60,000 nt of DNA, from the NCBI GenBank assembly GCA_949358305.1, contig OX442314.1, positions 52,649,369-52,709,368 of the forward strand. The letters run 5' to 3'. The position numbers and the translations under genes are program-made. How positions within the stretch are numbered: the first letter of the stretch is position 1; every line of letters starts with the position of its first letter. The notes beneath the pieces were generated by a model. It had not been told where the DNA came from. It saw only the letters and a list, made by a program, of their open reading frames with translations, and did not search any database. This stretch comes from Strigamia acuminata (taxonomy: Eukaryota; Arthropoda; Chilopoda; Geophilomorpha; Linotaeniidae). Below, piece by piece: positions 39,386-47,768 of the stretch.

Positions 39386-42300
39386 TTATTTCTTCGCCGC
39401 CTGCGCTGACTCGTTTTTTGACTCGTTTTTTGCCATGGCGAGTTTAATCTCTGCCATCTGCTTCATTATTGCGTCAAATTTAGCGTCTTCTTTCGCTGTT
39501 CTTGGGCACTCATTGGAATAGTGACCCGGTTGGTTACACTTGAAACAACGAATATTTGATTTGTCTCTTGGGGCTTCAGTCGATTTTTTCTTTTCAGGGT
39601 CTGCTTTCGACGGTGGCGTGTAATTTTTCCGAAAATACTTCGGAATTCGGCCGGCATTTGGTTTTAACCTGGCGCGAAATTCTTCTACCGCTCTATCTCG
39701 ATGGATGAGATGTACTAGCGGTCCTTCCTCATCGCAACCCGTTGATAAGGTATCGCGATAGCTTCGTATTTCTTCGTCCGTCGAATAATCGTCTTTTTCT
39801 TCTTTTTCGTCTGATTTTCCGGCATCTTGTCCGGCTTCCTCCCCCTCCTTGACCTCCTCCAGTGTCGCTTGCATGGCTGACGCTGTCGGTGCCTTTTTAG
39901 GGGCGGCCAAAGGGTTGGAAGGCAGCGTGGATGTCAGTTTATTTTTTATTTGTAAACCAACGCTAGCTTCTGCCAGCTCCATTATACCGCTAAGATATTC
40001 AGTAGGGCGCATAATCTTATCTGTCGCCCCATATCTTTCCGCACTCAACTTGAGACGTTTTGCGGTCGCTGCTTTCTCCGCTTCTGGTAAAGCGGAATAA
40101 TATCTCTTCTCGATATCTATCGTGTTCTCGAACAGGAAGGCGCTCATCTCCTCGTAGCTGCCTCCTGTCGGTGCCCTTTCTTCAAGTAACACCCGTTGCG
40201 AGTACTCCGACAAACCGCCGAGAAAGAAAAGGTTGAATCCCGTGGCATGAAATTCCATCGGGGCCTTTTCGAACAACAATCTGGCGCGAATGTCGTAATC
40301 CATTATGGTTTCACCAGGCATCTGGCGAAGACCTCGCATCTTTCGGCTCACCTCTTCGGGTGTCTCGCCGTAGCGTAGGTCGAATCTCATTAAAAAGTCG
40401 TCCCAATTGACGCCTTTCAATCCTTGGTACCACTCACGTGCCGAGCCTGTCATTAGCTCGACAATACCGTGGGTGAGCATGTCTCCTACGGTGGCTTTAG
40501 TGGCAGTCTTAATTCGAATTACTTCGTCAAGGAAGCGATCTCCCGCTTTCCAGGATCCGTCGAAACGGTTCTGAATATAAAATTGCCACCTAATATTCCC
40601 GGTAACACTCATGGTGTCACGTCGGGAGACAGCGTATTTTTTCTTTACGCGGTCGCCAGTGCTACGATTACGATCGTTTCGTTTGCTCAGATCGATTCCT
40701 TCGGCCTTCAACGAGCCGAGTAGGGCTCTTCCAAGCTCTCCCATCGTATACTGCCGACCCGTCGAATCGGTAAACGCGCTTTGTCGGGGAAGGTCCTGAA
40801 ACTCCTCCCGTCGGTGGTCGCTATTTTCCGATCGACGTCGTTTCTCTCTATCGCGCGGAGAGTTGGATCTCTTCCGGCGATTACTTGATTTCTCCTTTCG
40901 TCTGTCGTCGTTGGATGAGGGGTCGGAGCTGGGGTCGGGAGACGGTGAGCGGCGTGGCGGGTTGCGCCGTGAAGAGTTTGACTCTTTCCGGCCCCTACGA
41001 CGGTCGTCACGTTCCCTTTCCCTGCGTTCATCGCGTTCTCTTTCCCTTCGTTTTTCTCCGGAACCTCTCTCCGAATTGTGATGACTGGGTGCATTTGACT
41101 CCAGTCCATCTGACGACGAATCACTATTTCCGTAGTGAAAATATTTCGGTCTTTCATCGCGTTTGCCTTCTTCTCGCGAAGAGGTGCGATCATGCGATTG
41201 TCTCCTTGACGACTCGTCGTCTTCAAGGATGGGCACTGGTTGTTGCCACCCAGTCCCTTGCGGATTATCTTGCTGTTGGCTTGTGAGAGCTTGCTCTTCA
41301 TTTCGCCTAGCATTATTAGCGTTGATTAACCGTGTTATCGCATTATTTGTGGCTGAATCGAGAGCTTGCATGCGGGGCCGAGTTTGTTGTTCTCTGGCCG
41401 ACGCATCTCTCTTGCGCGGAGTAGCTGGTGTTGCCCTCTCCGGCTGGGGTTTGGGTTTGGCCTTCGGCGTGCGCTTTGGGTCTCCCTCTAGGCTCTCGTC
41501 GGACAGCTCGGATGAACTGACCTCTGGTTTGCGAACGGATTTCGGGTCATCTCGTCGCAATCTGGCCATAAATGCTCGCTCTGCTTCTTGTTGCGAGTGG
41601 AAAGCATATCGATGTGCTCTCAGGGCTCGGTCAACTATTTCTACCTCCTCGGGAGTAGTCGGATTGGGCTGGGTTCTGCCGTACTCGAGAGCTTGCGCTT
41701 CTCTTTCCGCCAGCTTCCTCCGTCTCTCGCGAATGGCTTGTCGAGCCTCATTCTCTGCATCCGCTTCAAATTGAGCGGGATCAACCAATTGTTGAGCGTG
41801 TGCACCTTCAACAATGGTGATTTGTGGGGATACACTGTGCGCTTTTAAAGCTGCACGTACGATTTGTAACGTTTCGTACACTGTAATCTTCCCCGTCGGA
41901 AGGGTGTATCTCACTCCCTCCGCTTGTGCCAATTGCATCGCATCAATCAAGGTGCCCGAGACGCTGTAAGGCTGGCTCGAAACACGCTTGACAGAGGACG
42001 AGTTGGACTTGTGCCCTTCAGACACTACCGAGGCTGGTCGACTGTGCGTAATTGGCGTGTCTAGTGCCGAATTAGCGGTCGTATTTGAGGCCGTCTTTTG
42101 TATCGGAGACGCTGCTTTCGGACTGCCCACCTCGGTGTCGTGCGTTAGACGAGGCGATTGGTTACGGGATAAAACCTCGTTTCCGCTCGTCTCGCCGTCA
42201 CGGTTAGAACGCGGCAGTTTGGAGTGAGATTGCTCTTCCCCCCGCTCTGTCTCGTCCAATCGCTGCCTCGTCTCGGTGCGAGACGGGTGCGATGCCTCTG

Positions 42301-42469
42301 ATGCGCTTCTACGATCGGGTTTAGGCTTACGCCGTTTTTGCCTCGCTTCGTGCGCTGAGGCTTTGGGTAAGGGACCTCCAGATCGCAAGTGATAGTCGGC
42401 GCCTTTACGACTGCCGGCTCTCTTGTTTGCGTCGGAGTCGGAATCTGTTACTCGGGTATTATCTGCCAT
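39386..42469 (-). CDS. gag: Element C Gag polyprotein
   Basis: I start at the ATG at 42469 (1027 aa); the frame continues upstream only with a GTG. The first ~450 residues are hydrophilic. Residues about 465-560 are Arg/Glu/Asp and Arg/Ser repeats. A capsid domain lies at about 620-800 (RFDGSWKAGDRFLDEV, REWYQGLKGVNWDDFLMRF, MPGETIMDYDIRARLLF). One zinc knuckle CFKCNQPGHYSNEC sits at about 972-985. The last codons hold two A AAA AAC heptamers for -1 frameshifting into pol. Confidence 0.92.
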   Translation of the reverse strand: MADNTRVTDSDSDANKRAGSRKGADYHLRSGGPLPKASAHEARQKRRKPKPDRRSASEASHPSRTETRQRLDETERGEEQSHSKLPRSNRDGETSGNEVLSRNQSPRLTHDTEVGSPKAASPIQKTASNTTANSALDTPITHSRPASVVSEGHKSNSSSVKRVSSQPYSVSGTLIDAMQLAQAEGVRYTLPTGKITVYETLQIVRAALKAHSVSPQITIVEGAHAQQLVDPAQFEADAENEARQAIRERRRKLAEREAQALEYGRTQPNPTTPEEVEIVDRALRAHRYAFHSQQEAERAFMARLRRDDPKSVRKPEVSSSELSDESLEGDPKRTPKAKPKPQPERATPATPRKRDASAREQQTRPRMQALDSATNNAITRLINANNARRNEEQALTSQQQDNPQGTGWQQPVPILEDDESSRRQSHDRTSSREEGKRDERPKYFHYGNSDSSSDGLESNAPSHHNSERGSGEKRRERERDERRERERDDRRRGRKESNSSRRNPPRRSPSPDPSSDPSSNDDRRKEKSSNRRKRSNSPRDREKRRRSENSDHRREEFQDLPRQSAFTDSTGRQYTMGELGRALLGSLKAEGIDLSKRNDRNRSTGDRVKKKYAVSRRDTMSVTGNIRWQFYIQNRFDGSWKAGDRFLDEVIRIKTATKATVGDMLTHGIVELMTGSAREWYQGLKGVNWDDFLMRFDLRYGETPEEVSRKMRGLRQMPGETIMDYDIRARLLFEKAPMEFHATGFNLFFLGGLSEYSQRVLLEERAPTGGSYEEMSAFLFENTIDIEKRYYSALPEAEKAATAKRLKLSAERYGATDKIMRPTEYLSGIMELAEASVGLQIKNKLTSTLPSNPLAAPKKAPTASAMQATLEEVKEGEEAGQDAGKSDEKEEKDDYSTDEEIRSYRDTLSTGCDEEGPLVHLIHRDRAVEEFRARLKPNAGRIPKYFRKNYTPPSKADPEKKKSTEAPRDKSNIRCFKCNQPGHYSNECPRTAKEDAKFDAIMKQMAEIKLAMAKNESKNESAQAAKK
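39413..39431 (-). promoter_or_regulatory. Tandem -1 frameshift sites, A AAA AAC twice
   Basis: Minus-strand heptamers AAAAAAC at 39431-39425 and 39419-39413, 12 nt apart, both in the X XXY YYZ register of gag (GCA AAA AAC and TCA AAA AAC). A -1 slip at either enters the open pol frame. The duplication repeats a 12-nt unit coding K-N-E-S. Confidence 0.82.
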
Positions 42470-42521
42470 TTCTTGCTTTGGGTATGATGTAATCACAGGT
42501 TAGAATCAGTTATTCAACTTG

Positions 42522-42539
42522 ATCCCGGACAGGCCCCCA
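42522..42539 (-). promoter_or_regulatory. Primer binding site of element C, tRNA-Pro-like
   Basis: Coding strand TGGGGGCCTGTCCGGGAT, two nucleotides after the LTR. It matches the usual tRNA-Pro site at 16 of 18 positions and is identical in element E. Confidence 0.7.
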
Positions 42540-42541
42540 CG

Positions 42542-43558
42542 TGTCGCGCTCAACTCTAACCGTCGCTAACTCGTGGGTTGATTACTTAATTCGACTAACT
42601 CACTACCGCTTTGCTCAAGCGGTTTACCCAAAGAAATGATTACACAGATATAAAAGGTAAAATATAATATAGATTTATTCTGCGGGGCAATATACAGATA
42701 TATCTTATATATATATATATAAAGGGTAAGTAAAAGGTAAATCGGAATGGGTGATGGGAAATGGAAAGGTAAAGGTAAGATGAAAGCTGGCTGGAATCGG
42801 CGAGGTCGTCTGTTGTCTCGTGCGTGTCCAAGATGGCGTCCTCGTTGTAGCAACGTGATGTCGTCTTGGGCCGGCGTGGCAATATGGCGTCCTCGGCTCG
42901 TCTCTGGCTGGTCCTTCGGGCTCACGCTGGTCGGGCGCGAGTGAATGCTTAGTTAAAAGGCTTACTTCGGTCTGTTGTCTAGGTTTTTGTGTGGTGTCCG
43001 GCGATCACACAGCGGCGGACTCTTCTGGCTCCCGGCGGTCACACAGCGGCGGGAACGCTCGTCGTGGTTTTACTGCAGTTTAGGCTTGTGCGACCGTTTG
43101 TCTGCACAACTCGCTAAACTGGAGTGGTTTTTACTATTTCTAGCTGGTGTGCTAAAATAGTGTGGTAATCTTATCTCGCAGGTTACTCTGCGGAGTTTGA
43201 CACTGACCAAACGTACTCACGGTAAATTGTCCTTTGTCCTCGGTCAATCCCAGTATATTTACTTGGGCCTGATCTTGTAGGACGACGGGTTTACGTGTGT
43301 TTCTCGTTTGATGGTTGTGTTGGTTCTGCCCGCTCAGTGCAAGGCACATTCCTTTGCACAAAGCGGGGTTGACAGGTGACCAGAATCACCCAATGGTGGG
43401 GTGGACGAACCATCCCCACTCCCTCAGGGCAGACGCCTGTCCATTGACTAGATGTCAATGCACTGAGGGAAGGGAGACGCGCTTGCGGCTCCCCTTACAC
43501 CCGAAACGAGGTCACGAGAGAAACTCTTCGTTGACCCCGGTCCAGTCGGGTCACAACA
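42542..43558 (-). repeat. 5' LTR of element C
   Basis: 1017 bp; no difference from 30058-31074 seen by eye. Confidence 0.92.
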
Positions 43559-43563
43559 AACTG

Positions 43564-43682
43564 CTGTTGTGAGAGCCCTTTCTTGCGTTAACCGTATTGT
43601 TAACGTGAGATTTCATTCTTGTTGTTACAGACAGTAACAACGAGAGTTCATTTTCTTGTCGCTAAAGATATTAGCGACGAGA
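43564..43682 (+). repeat. Array of similar hairpins with covarying stems
   Basis: Three complete units at 43581-43610, 43617-43645 and 43654-43682, plus the 3' arm (43564-43574) of a fourth whose 5' arm is at 30041-30051. Each starts TCTTG and ends CGAGA or TGAGA. Stems are 11-12 bp with loops of 5-7 nt, spaced 35-37 nt apart. Inner stems differ (CAACAG/CTGTTG, CGTTAAC/GTTAACG, TTGTTAC/GTAACAA, TCGCTAA/TTAGCGA) but always pair. The T-G wobble near the base is kept in all four. This argues for a structured RNA or DNA element. Confidence 0.8.
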
Positions 43683-44577
43683 TTTCAGTATTGTTGAGCC
43701 AAGATTGGCGACCCGCCGTCAAGATTGTCACTCGCGCCGGCGTGCCGAGTGAAATCCGAGTCGTGGGTGCCGTCGAGATTGGAGGAAGTCGTGGAGTTTA
43801 GAGAAGTTGAGTTGAGACGCCATTGTTGCCGACACGGCTGCTCCTCGTACCGGCGTGTCGAGGGAGAGCCCGAGTCGTGCAAAATCGCATCTCAAAGTCG
43901 TGTAACGGAAAAGTTGCCGTTAGTGTTACGAGAGTCGGAAGTGTTTCGTCGGCGATACGTGAACATCGAGCCGGAGAGGAATCCAGTACCAAGCCGTCGC
44001 CGGATTCGAAGGAGAAAAGGACCACGTCGAGACCGGAAAATCAGCGTCTTCGTCGCCATTTTCCTTATTTTCTTCTATTTGTTAAGTATTATTTTGTTTA
44101 GTTATTTTTCCATTTATTTAACGGTAAAACGTAACCCTTAAGAAAATATGTATGTCGAAATTATTTGTATTGTTTTAGCAATTTATTCAAGTTAGAATAA
44201 ATTTCCTCTGAGAATTTTAAAGTAATATAATCTAGTCTTTATTGGTTAGTCCTAAAATTCACTTGAGTTTAAATAGATTAAATATAAATTTTAGTGATAG
44301 TGAGTTTTGTAAGTCCTATAAACGGCAATCCGATAGTGAATCTCAGATCAGTCAAGATTCGGGTTCACTTCAATTGTTGTGATTGTTATGACTAATTTAG
44401 TTTATGTTATTTTGATTTTATTTAATAAAAATTTTTATTTCCATCATTAAAATGAAGTTTCACACATTAAAAAATGTCAAACTCATGTTTGTTGTGCTTA
44501 TTGTTTACATCGTCTGAAAAAAAAGAAATTCTTGAATTATTTATTGGTTACTTCAGTCTGGAACGTAAACAACTTTT
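43683..44577 (+). other. Right interior of the inverted-end segment; possible old LTR-leader junction
   Basis: At 43694 TTGGCGACCC followed by CAAGATT resembles the start of the leader of element A (TTGGCGAGCT...CAAGATT), so 43694 may be a decayed primer binding site and the hairpin array part of a decayed LTR or leader. An open frame at 43725-44141 ends in a hydrophobic stretch, but it has no recognisable family and I do not call it a gene. Confidence 0.35.
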
Positions 44578-44658
44578 GAATTATTTATTATTTTTATTTT
44601 TTATTATTATTATTATATTATTATTTATTATTTTTATTATTTTTATTTATTATTTTCT
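44578..44658. repeat. AT low-complexity tract
   Basis: Alternating TTA, TTTA and TTTTA units over about 80 bp. Confidence 0.7.
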
Positions 44659-44738
44659 TTAACTCGCCTGGTTTCCAAAATTTGGGTCTGAAAGGCAACA
44701 GATCTTGCTTCAACTTGTGGGCAGACATCTTTTTTTAG

Positions 44739-44766
44739 CGATTACAATGTACAAACATTGTAATCG
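44739..44766. repeat. 12-bp perfect hairpin
   Basis: CGATTACAATGT (44739-44750), loop ACAA, ACATTGTAATCG (44755-44766). It lies inside the right end of the inverted-end segment. Confidence 0.75.
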
Positions 44767-44800
44767 ATGTGTTTGGGTCTACTTTTGTGCATCACTACAC

Positions 44801-44863
44801 CAGTAAACTGGCTCGACCAATGGGAGTAGAGATTGTGAGGTCCCTTCTTGAGTGCAACTCGAC
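44801..44863 (-). repeat. Inverted end sequence, right copy
   Basis: Reverse complement of 5186-5240, with an 8-nt insertion. TATA follows at 44864-44867, then transposase-coding sequence. Confidence 0.6.
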
Positions 44864-44985
44864 TATACAGTACAACATGTTTTGCAACAGGCCCTTCATC
44901 TGAAATACACAAAATTAAAGGCTAAACCAGCTTTGAAGCCTCATTCCATCAAGGCAACATTGGAATGGACAGAAAAACATGTTTA
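44864..44985 (+). pseudogene. Tc1/Tc3-like transposase internal fragment
   Basis: Reads TVQHVLQQALHLKYTKLKAK and on through a KPALKPH...LEWTEKHV-like stretch before a stop: the linker between the HTH domains and the DDE core in Tc3-type transposases. It follows on from the fragment ending at 5181. Sequence similarity stops at about 45017 where the 42-bp repeat begins. Confidence 0.7.
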
Positions 44986-45017
44986 GTTCCAAATAGTCAA
45001 ACCCAATGATGCTGTGG

Positions 45018-45061
45018 CCACTAACGCCATCTATTATCGTAATGTGGTAACAGCCTGTGGG
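45018..45061 (+). repeat. 42-bp dispersed repeat, copy of 1389-1430
   Basis: Inverted relative to the copy at 1389-1430. The sequence around it shows no gene. Confidence 0.6.
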
Positions 45062-45609
45062 CAGTGGGTCATTTTAGGGATGCGTGACAACCAGTACAAA
45101 GATGGCGGAGTGCGTGTGGAAGATGTGCAGTACGCTGGCGACAATTTCGTGCGATTTTCCGGCGACACCGTCGGAAGGACGGCGACACCGTTTGAGTGAT
45201 GAAACCAGGCATTCCACAATATTTTAACCAAATTATACGTGGGCAGGAATTCTGCAAATATAGAAATAGTGTTGTTGCTCCAGCGAGCCGAGGTTATTAA
45301 TCGCCCGACGTCCGCATTGAACGGCGACTACACCCGAGTAACCTCATGGACCTAACAAAATCATCAAAGAGTCTCCATAATATGCACAATGTTCTTTGGT
45401 GCAACGTCGCGCTTATTCGCACCAACGCACAAATTGTTTGTAAAAATTGAATCATTTATTTCTTTATTTTTGTTAGGGATATTCATAAATGCAAGGTAGT
45501 TTTTTTTAAAGTTTTTCTTAATTTTTATTTACTTAACATGTTTTGAAGGTTGTGTGTGCTTAGTTCTTTGAATGAAATTTCCTTAAACAATAAAAACATT
45601 TTCTTACAG
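45062..45609. other. Non-coding stretch
   Basis: No supported gene. It holds an inverted repeat TTGGTGC...GCACCAA near 45395-45424 and ends with a good splice acceptor (TTTTCTTACAG) directly before the transposase exon at 45610. Confidence 0.4.
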
Positions 45610-46380
45610 ATGTCGATATCAAATATTGCGCCAGAGCTTGGACGTAGTGAAAAAACTGTTAGGAAGTGGTCACAAAAATGGAGAGAAGAACATAATGTCG
45701 ATTCCCAAGTTGGAAGTGGAAGACCCAGGAAAACAGATAAACACAAAGATGAAGCAATAGTCACCCACTCACACTGGCCAATCAATTTGATGGGTCACAC
45801 GTCAGTAAATTACACCTCCAGCTGGCTGTGACTTCCAGAACGATCTGCGACGCCTGGATGACCTTTGAATGCATGGAAGAGTTTCTGTGCAGAGAGACTT
45901 GCTCACTGATAACCATCGGGCTCTGAGGATACAACTTTGCAAGCTTAATCTGCTCCGAGATTGAAGTAATGTTGTTTTTTCTGATGAGTGCCGAGTTAGC
46001 ATTGGAGGAAGTGGGCAATAGGTTTGATCCAGCCTTCGTCATGCCAAAGGGAAAATTTTCTTAAATCATGAAATATTTGAAAAAATCATTAATTTTTAAT
46101 CGACTTATTATTTAATTCCGGAAAAGCAGCGGTTGGTTTGGGGTTAATGTGTGGGCGTGGCTGTCTCAAAGAGGACTATGGCAGATTTGCCGGCTAACTG
46201 ATTTTTGAAATCAGTTATTCAGTTCTTACACTTGGCCCGGCCTTACTGCCCAGTGCTAACATACGATTTAGTGCCCAGCCATGGGTCTTTCAGCACGACA
46301 GAACACCCACACACTCAGCCCGAAATACCCGACAATGGATGGCCAGAAACATGGGACGAAAGACCGTTGGGTATGCAATA
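45610..46380 (+). pseudogene. Tc1-like transposase pseudogene (copy 1)
   Basis: Begins after a splice acceptor with an HTH block (ISNIAPELGRSEKTVRKW), then SGRPRKTD, SRTICDAW, DNHRALRIQL, the first catalytic-region motif VVFSDECRV, and a C-terminal part (VFQHDR...THSARNTRQW). Several stops and a ~28-nt deletion after GGAAGTGGGC break it. The intron seen in copy 2 has lost both splice sites here (GG instead of GT, GG instead of AG, near 46050 and 46122). Sequences 45905-46340 and 59240-59690 are clear duplicates. Confidence 0.72.
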
Positions 46381-46940
46381 TGTGATGAAAGAAATAAGAT
46401 AGATAGATATCTTCGTGGTCGCGATCTTAATCATTACAGTTGTAGTGAAATGTCGACGCATAACGATAAAGTTTCTTTTTTTATTTATTAATTTTTATGT
46501 AATTTTATTTTAATTTCTACAGATACAATTAGTGAGATGTTGCATTAACTTACTAGCTGTCTAATTTGCGTATATTCGCACTGGATTTGGTACCGCAATC
46601 TAAATTTAATACTTTTAGTATTAAATTCGAATCTGGCACATGTTTAATCAAACAGGTGGCGACCTGGTGGAATAATTAAAACAATACAGTTTTATAACCG
46701 TCACACATGTTTTTAATATCTTATCGTTTTTACTTTGTTTTTATTTTTGTCGTCTTTTTACTCCTTTTTGTGATACAGTATATCTTTTTTTTGTATCTTG
46801 TCTTTGTTACGTGAATCTTTCTTCTTTCGTCTGGGGTCGATAGTTTAGAGCTACCTCCTTCCCCGTGTTGGCATGTACGACTTCATCTTCTATTTTTTTG
46901 TCGCTTTTTTTTTCTTCAATACAGTATGATTTATTCATGC
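46381..46940. other. AT-rich stretch with a palindrome and a gag relic
   Basis: AATTTAATACT, loop TTT, AGTATTAAATT at 46603-46627 is an 11-bp perfect hairpin. GGTGGCGACCTGG near 46655 resembles a primer binding site, but no LTR could be defined. A gag relic is listed separately. It ends in aagg (46941-46944), the target duplication of element E. Confidence 0.45.
46811..46903 (-). pseudogene. Relic of a C/E-family gag gene
   Basis: The minus strand encodes EVVHANTGKEVALNYRPQ, close to EVVHANMGKELAPSYRPQ in element E Gag (about 55440-55515). It is outside E and ends in a stop, so it is a leftover of an older related element. Confidence 0.65.
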
Positions 46941-46944
46941 AAGG

Positions 46945-47574
46945 TGTCGTGATTCGACTTTGTGGTTAAAGATAATGAATAATAGTACTCGGGAAATACA
47001 ATATAAGATATAATACTGCTTTATTAAATACGCTTACTAATACAGTAAAGGTTAAGGTGATTCCAATGATGGTCCTCGGATTCTTCTGCGAATACGAGTC
47101 GCCGCTAAACAATGGTAGTTCCTATTGTTTAGTCCTACGCGTGGTCTGTGTTGTTGTCTAGGGTTATTTCCACGTGTTATAACGAACACGCGAGAATTCG
47201 CTTTCTCGTGCGAATTAAACGAATATCGCTTGGATATTTATTCTAGCGTAGTTTGGCTACGCTAAATAAATGTGGCTGTTGTACAGTTGAATGGTCAGCG
47301 GGCACCGGTCCTCGATCAATCCGTGAAACGGCCTGAAAGGTGAGGTAGATGGTGCTCTTGCTGAAATGTGGTAACTGTAGTGTATATCCGGTCAAGCGTT
47401 GGCGTTATATATTAGCCGGAAATGACGTCATATGCAAATCCTTCTGATTATGCAGGTTCGCAGAAACACGAGACTAGTCAGTCTAGTCGGTATTTCTAGC
47501 GCGCTCTAGTGGCGAGGATTAATAACATGATAATCGCCGCTAATTACTTCTTCAGGTGATGCCGAATCACCACA
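46945..47574 (-). repeat. 3' LTR of element E
   Basis: 630 bp, colinear with 58122-58751. Rich in perfect stem-loops: TAGCGTAG-TTTGG-CTACGCTA (47244-47264), CGAGAA...TTCTCG, GACTAG-TCAGT-CTAGTC, and GGTGAT...ATCACC at the end. Confidence 0.93.
47405..47439 (-). promoter_or_regulatory. U3 promoter module: octamer, CRE and TATA
   Basis: On the minus strand, in order: ATTTGCAT (octamer, 47432-47439), TGACGTCA (palindromic CRE, 47423-47430), TATATAA (47405-47411). The same set lies in the 5' LTR at 58609-58616, 58600-58607 and 58582-58588. The POU octamer and CREB/ATF palindrome are known activator sites; their close spacing ahead of a TATA box suggests the core promoter. A minus-strand AATAAA (47237-47242) flanks the 47244-47264 hairpin about 165 nt downstream. 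Confidence 0.6.
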
Positions 47575-47768
47575 CGTCCCTCCCCGAGAATAAATCATCG
47601 GGGCCCCCCTTTAAAATAAAAGGTGGAACAATATCTAATCATAAAATAATCTTTTTATTAAAGGATGATGAATGATGAATAAAATGTTTTACATTCTCGA
47701 AATTGATACATAAATAGTTTCTTGGTTCTTTAGGGAAGACAGTCTTCTCGTCTCGAATTTGCAATCGA
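47575..47768 (-). other. Element E 3' untranslated region and polypurine tract
   Basis: The minus strand ends in CTCGGGGAGGGACG before the 3' LTR, the likely plus-strand primer. No ORF. Confidence 0.65.

Larger units (their letters stand above)
30058..43558 (-). mobile_element. Gypsy-type LTR retrotransposon C with accessory ORF3
   Basis: 13501 bp, with 1017-bp LTRs (TGTCGCGCTC...GGTCACAACA on the plus strand) and a 4-bp target duplication aact (30054-30057, 43559-43562). On the minus strand: 5' LTR, PBS, gag, pol by -1 frameshift, a spliced third gene (exons 34722-34811 and 31111-33876), purine tract, 3' LTR. The LTRs look identical. Gag, Pol, ORF3 and PBS all resemble those of element E, so the two form one family. 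Confidence 0.95.

Noticed and set aside
43564-43682. CRISPR-like array
   Set aside because: Spaced palindromic units recall CRISPR, but the genome is animal, the units are not constant repeats with unique spacers, and the variable part is the stem itself.
43725-44141. 138-codon ORF with a hydrophobic C-terminus
   Set aside because: No family, no clear start context, overlapping open frames, and it sits in a decayed repeat region.
46650-46680. Primer binding site of another LTR element
   Set aside because: GGTGGCGACCTGG looks like one, but no LTR boundary or partner could be defined nearby.
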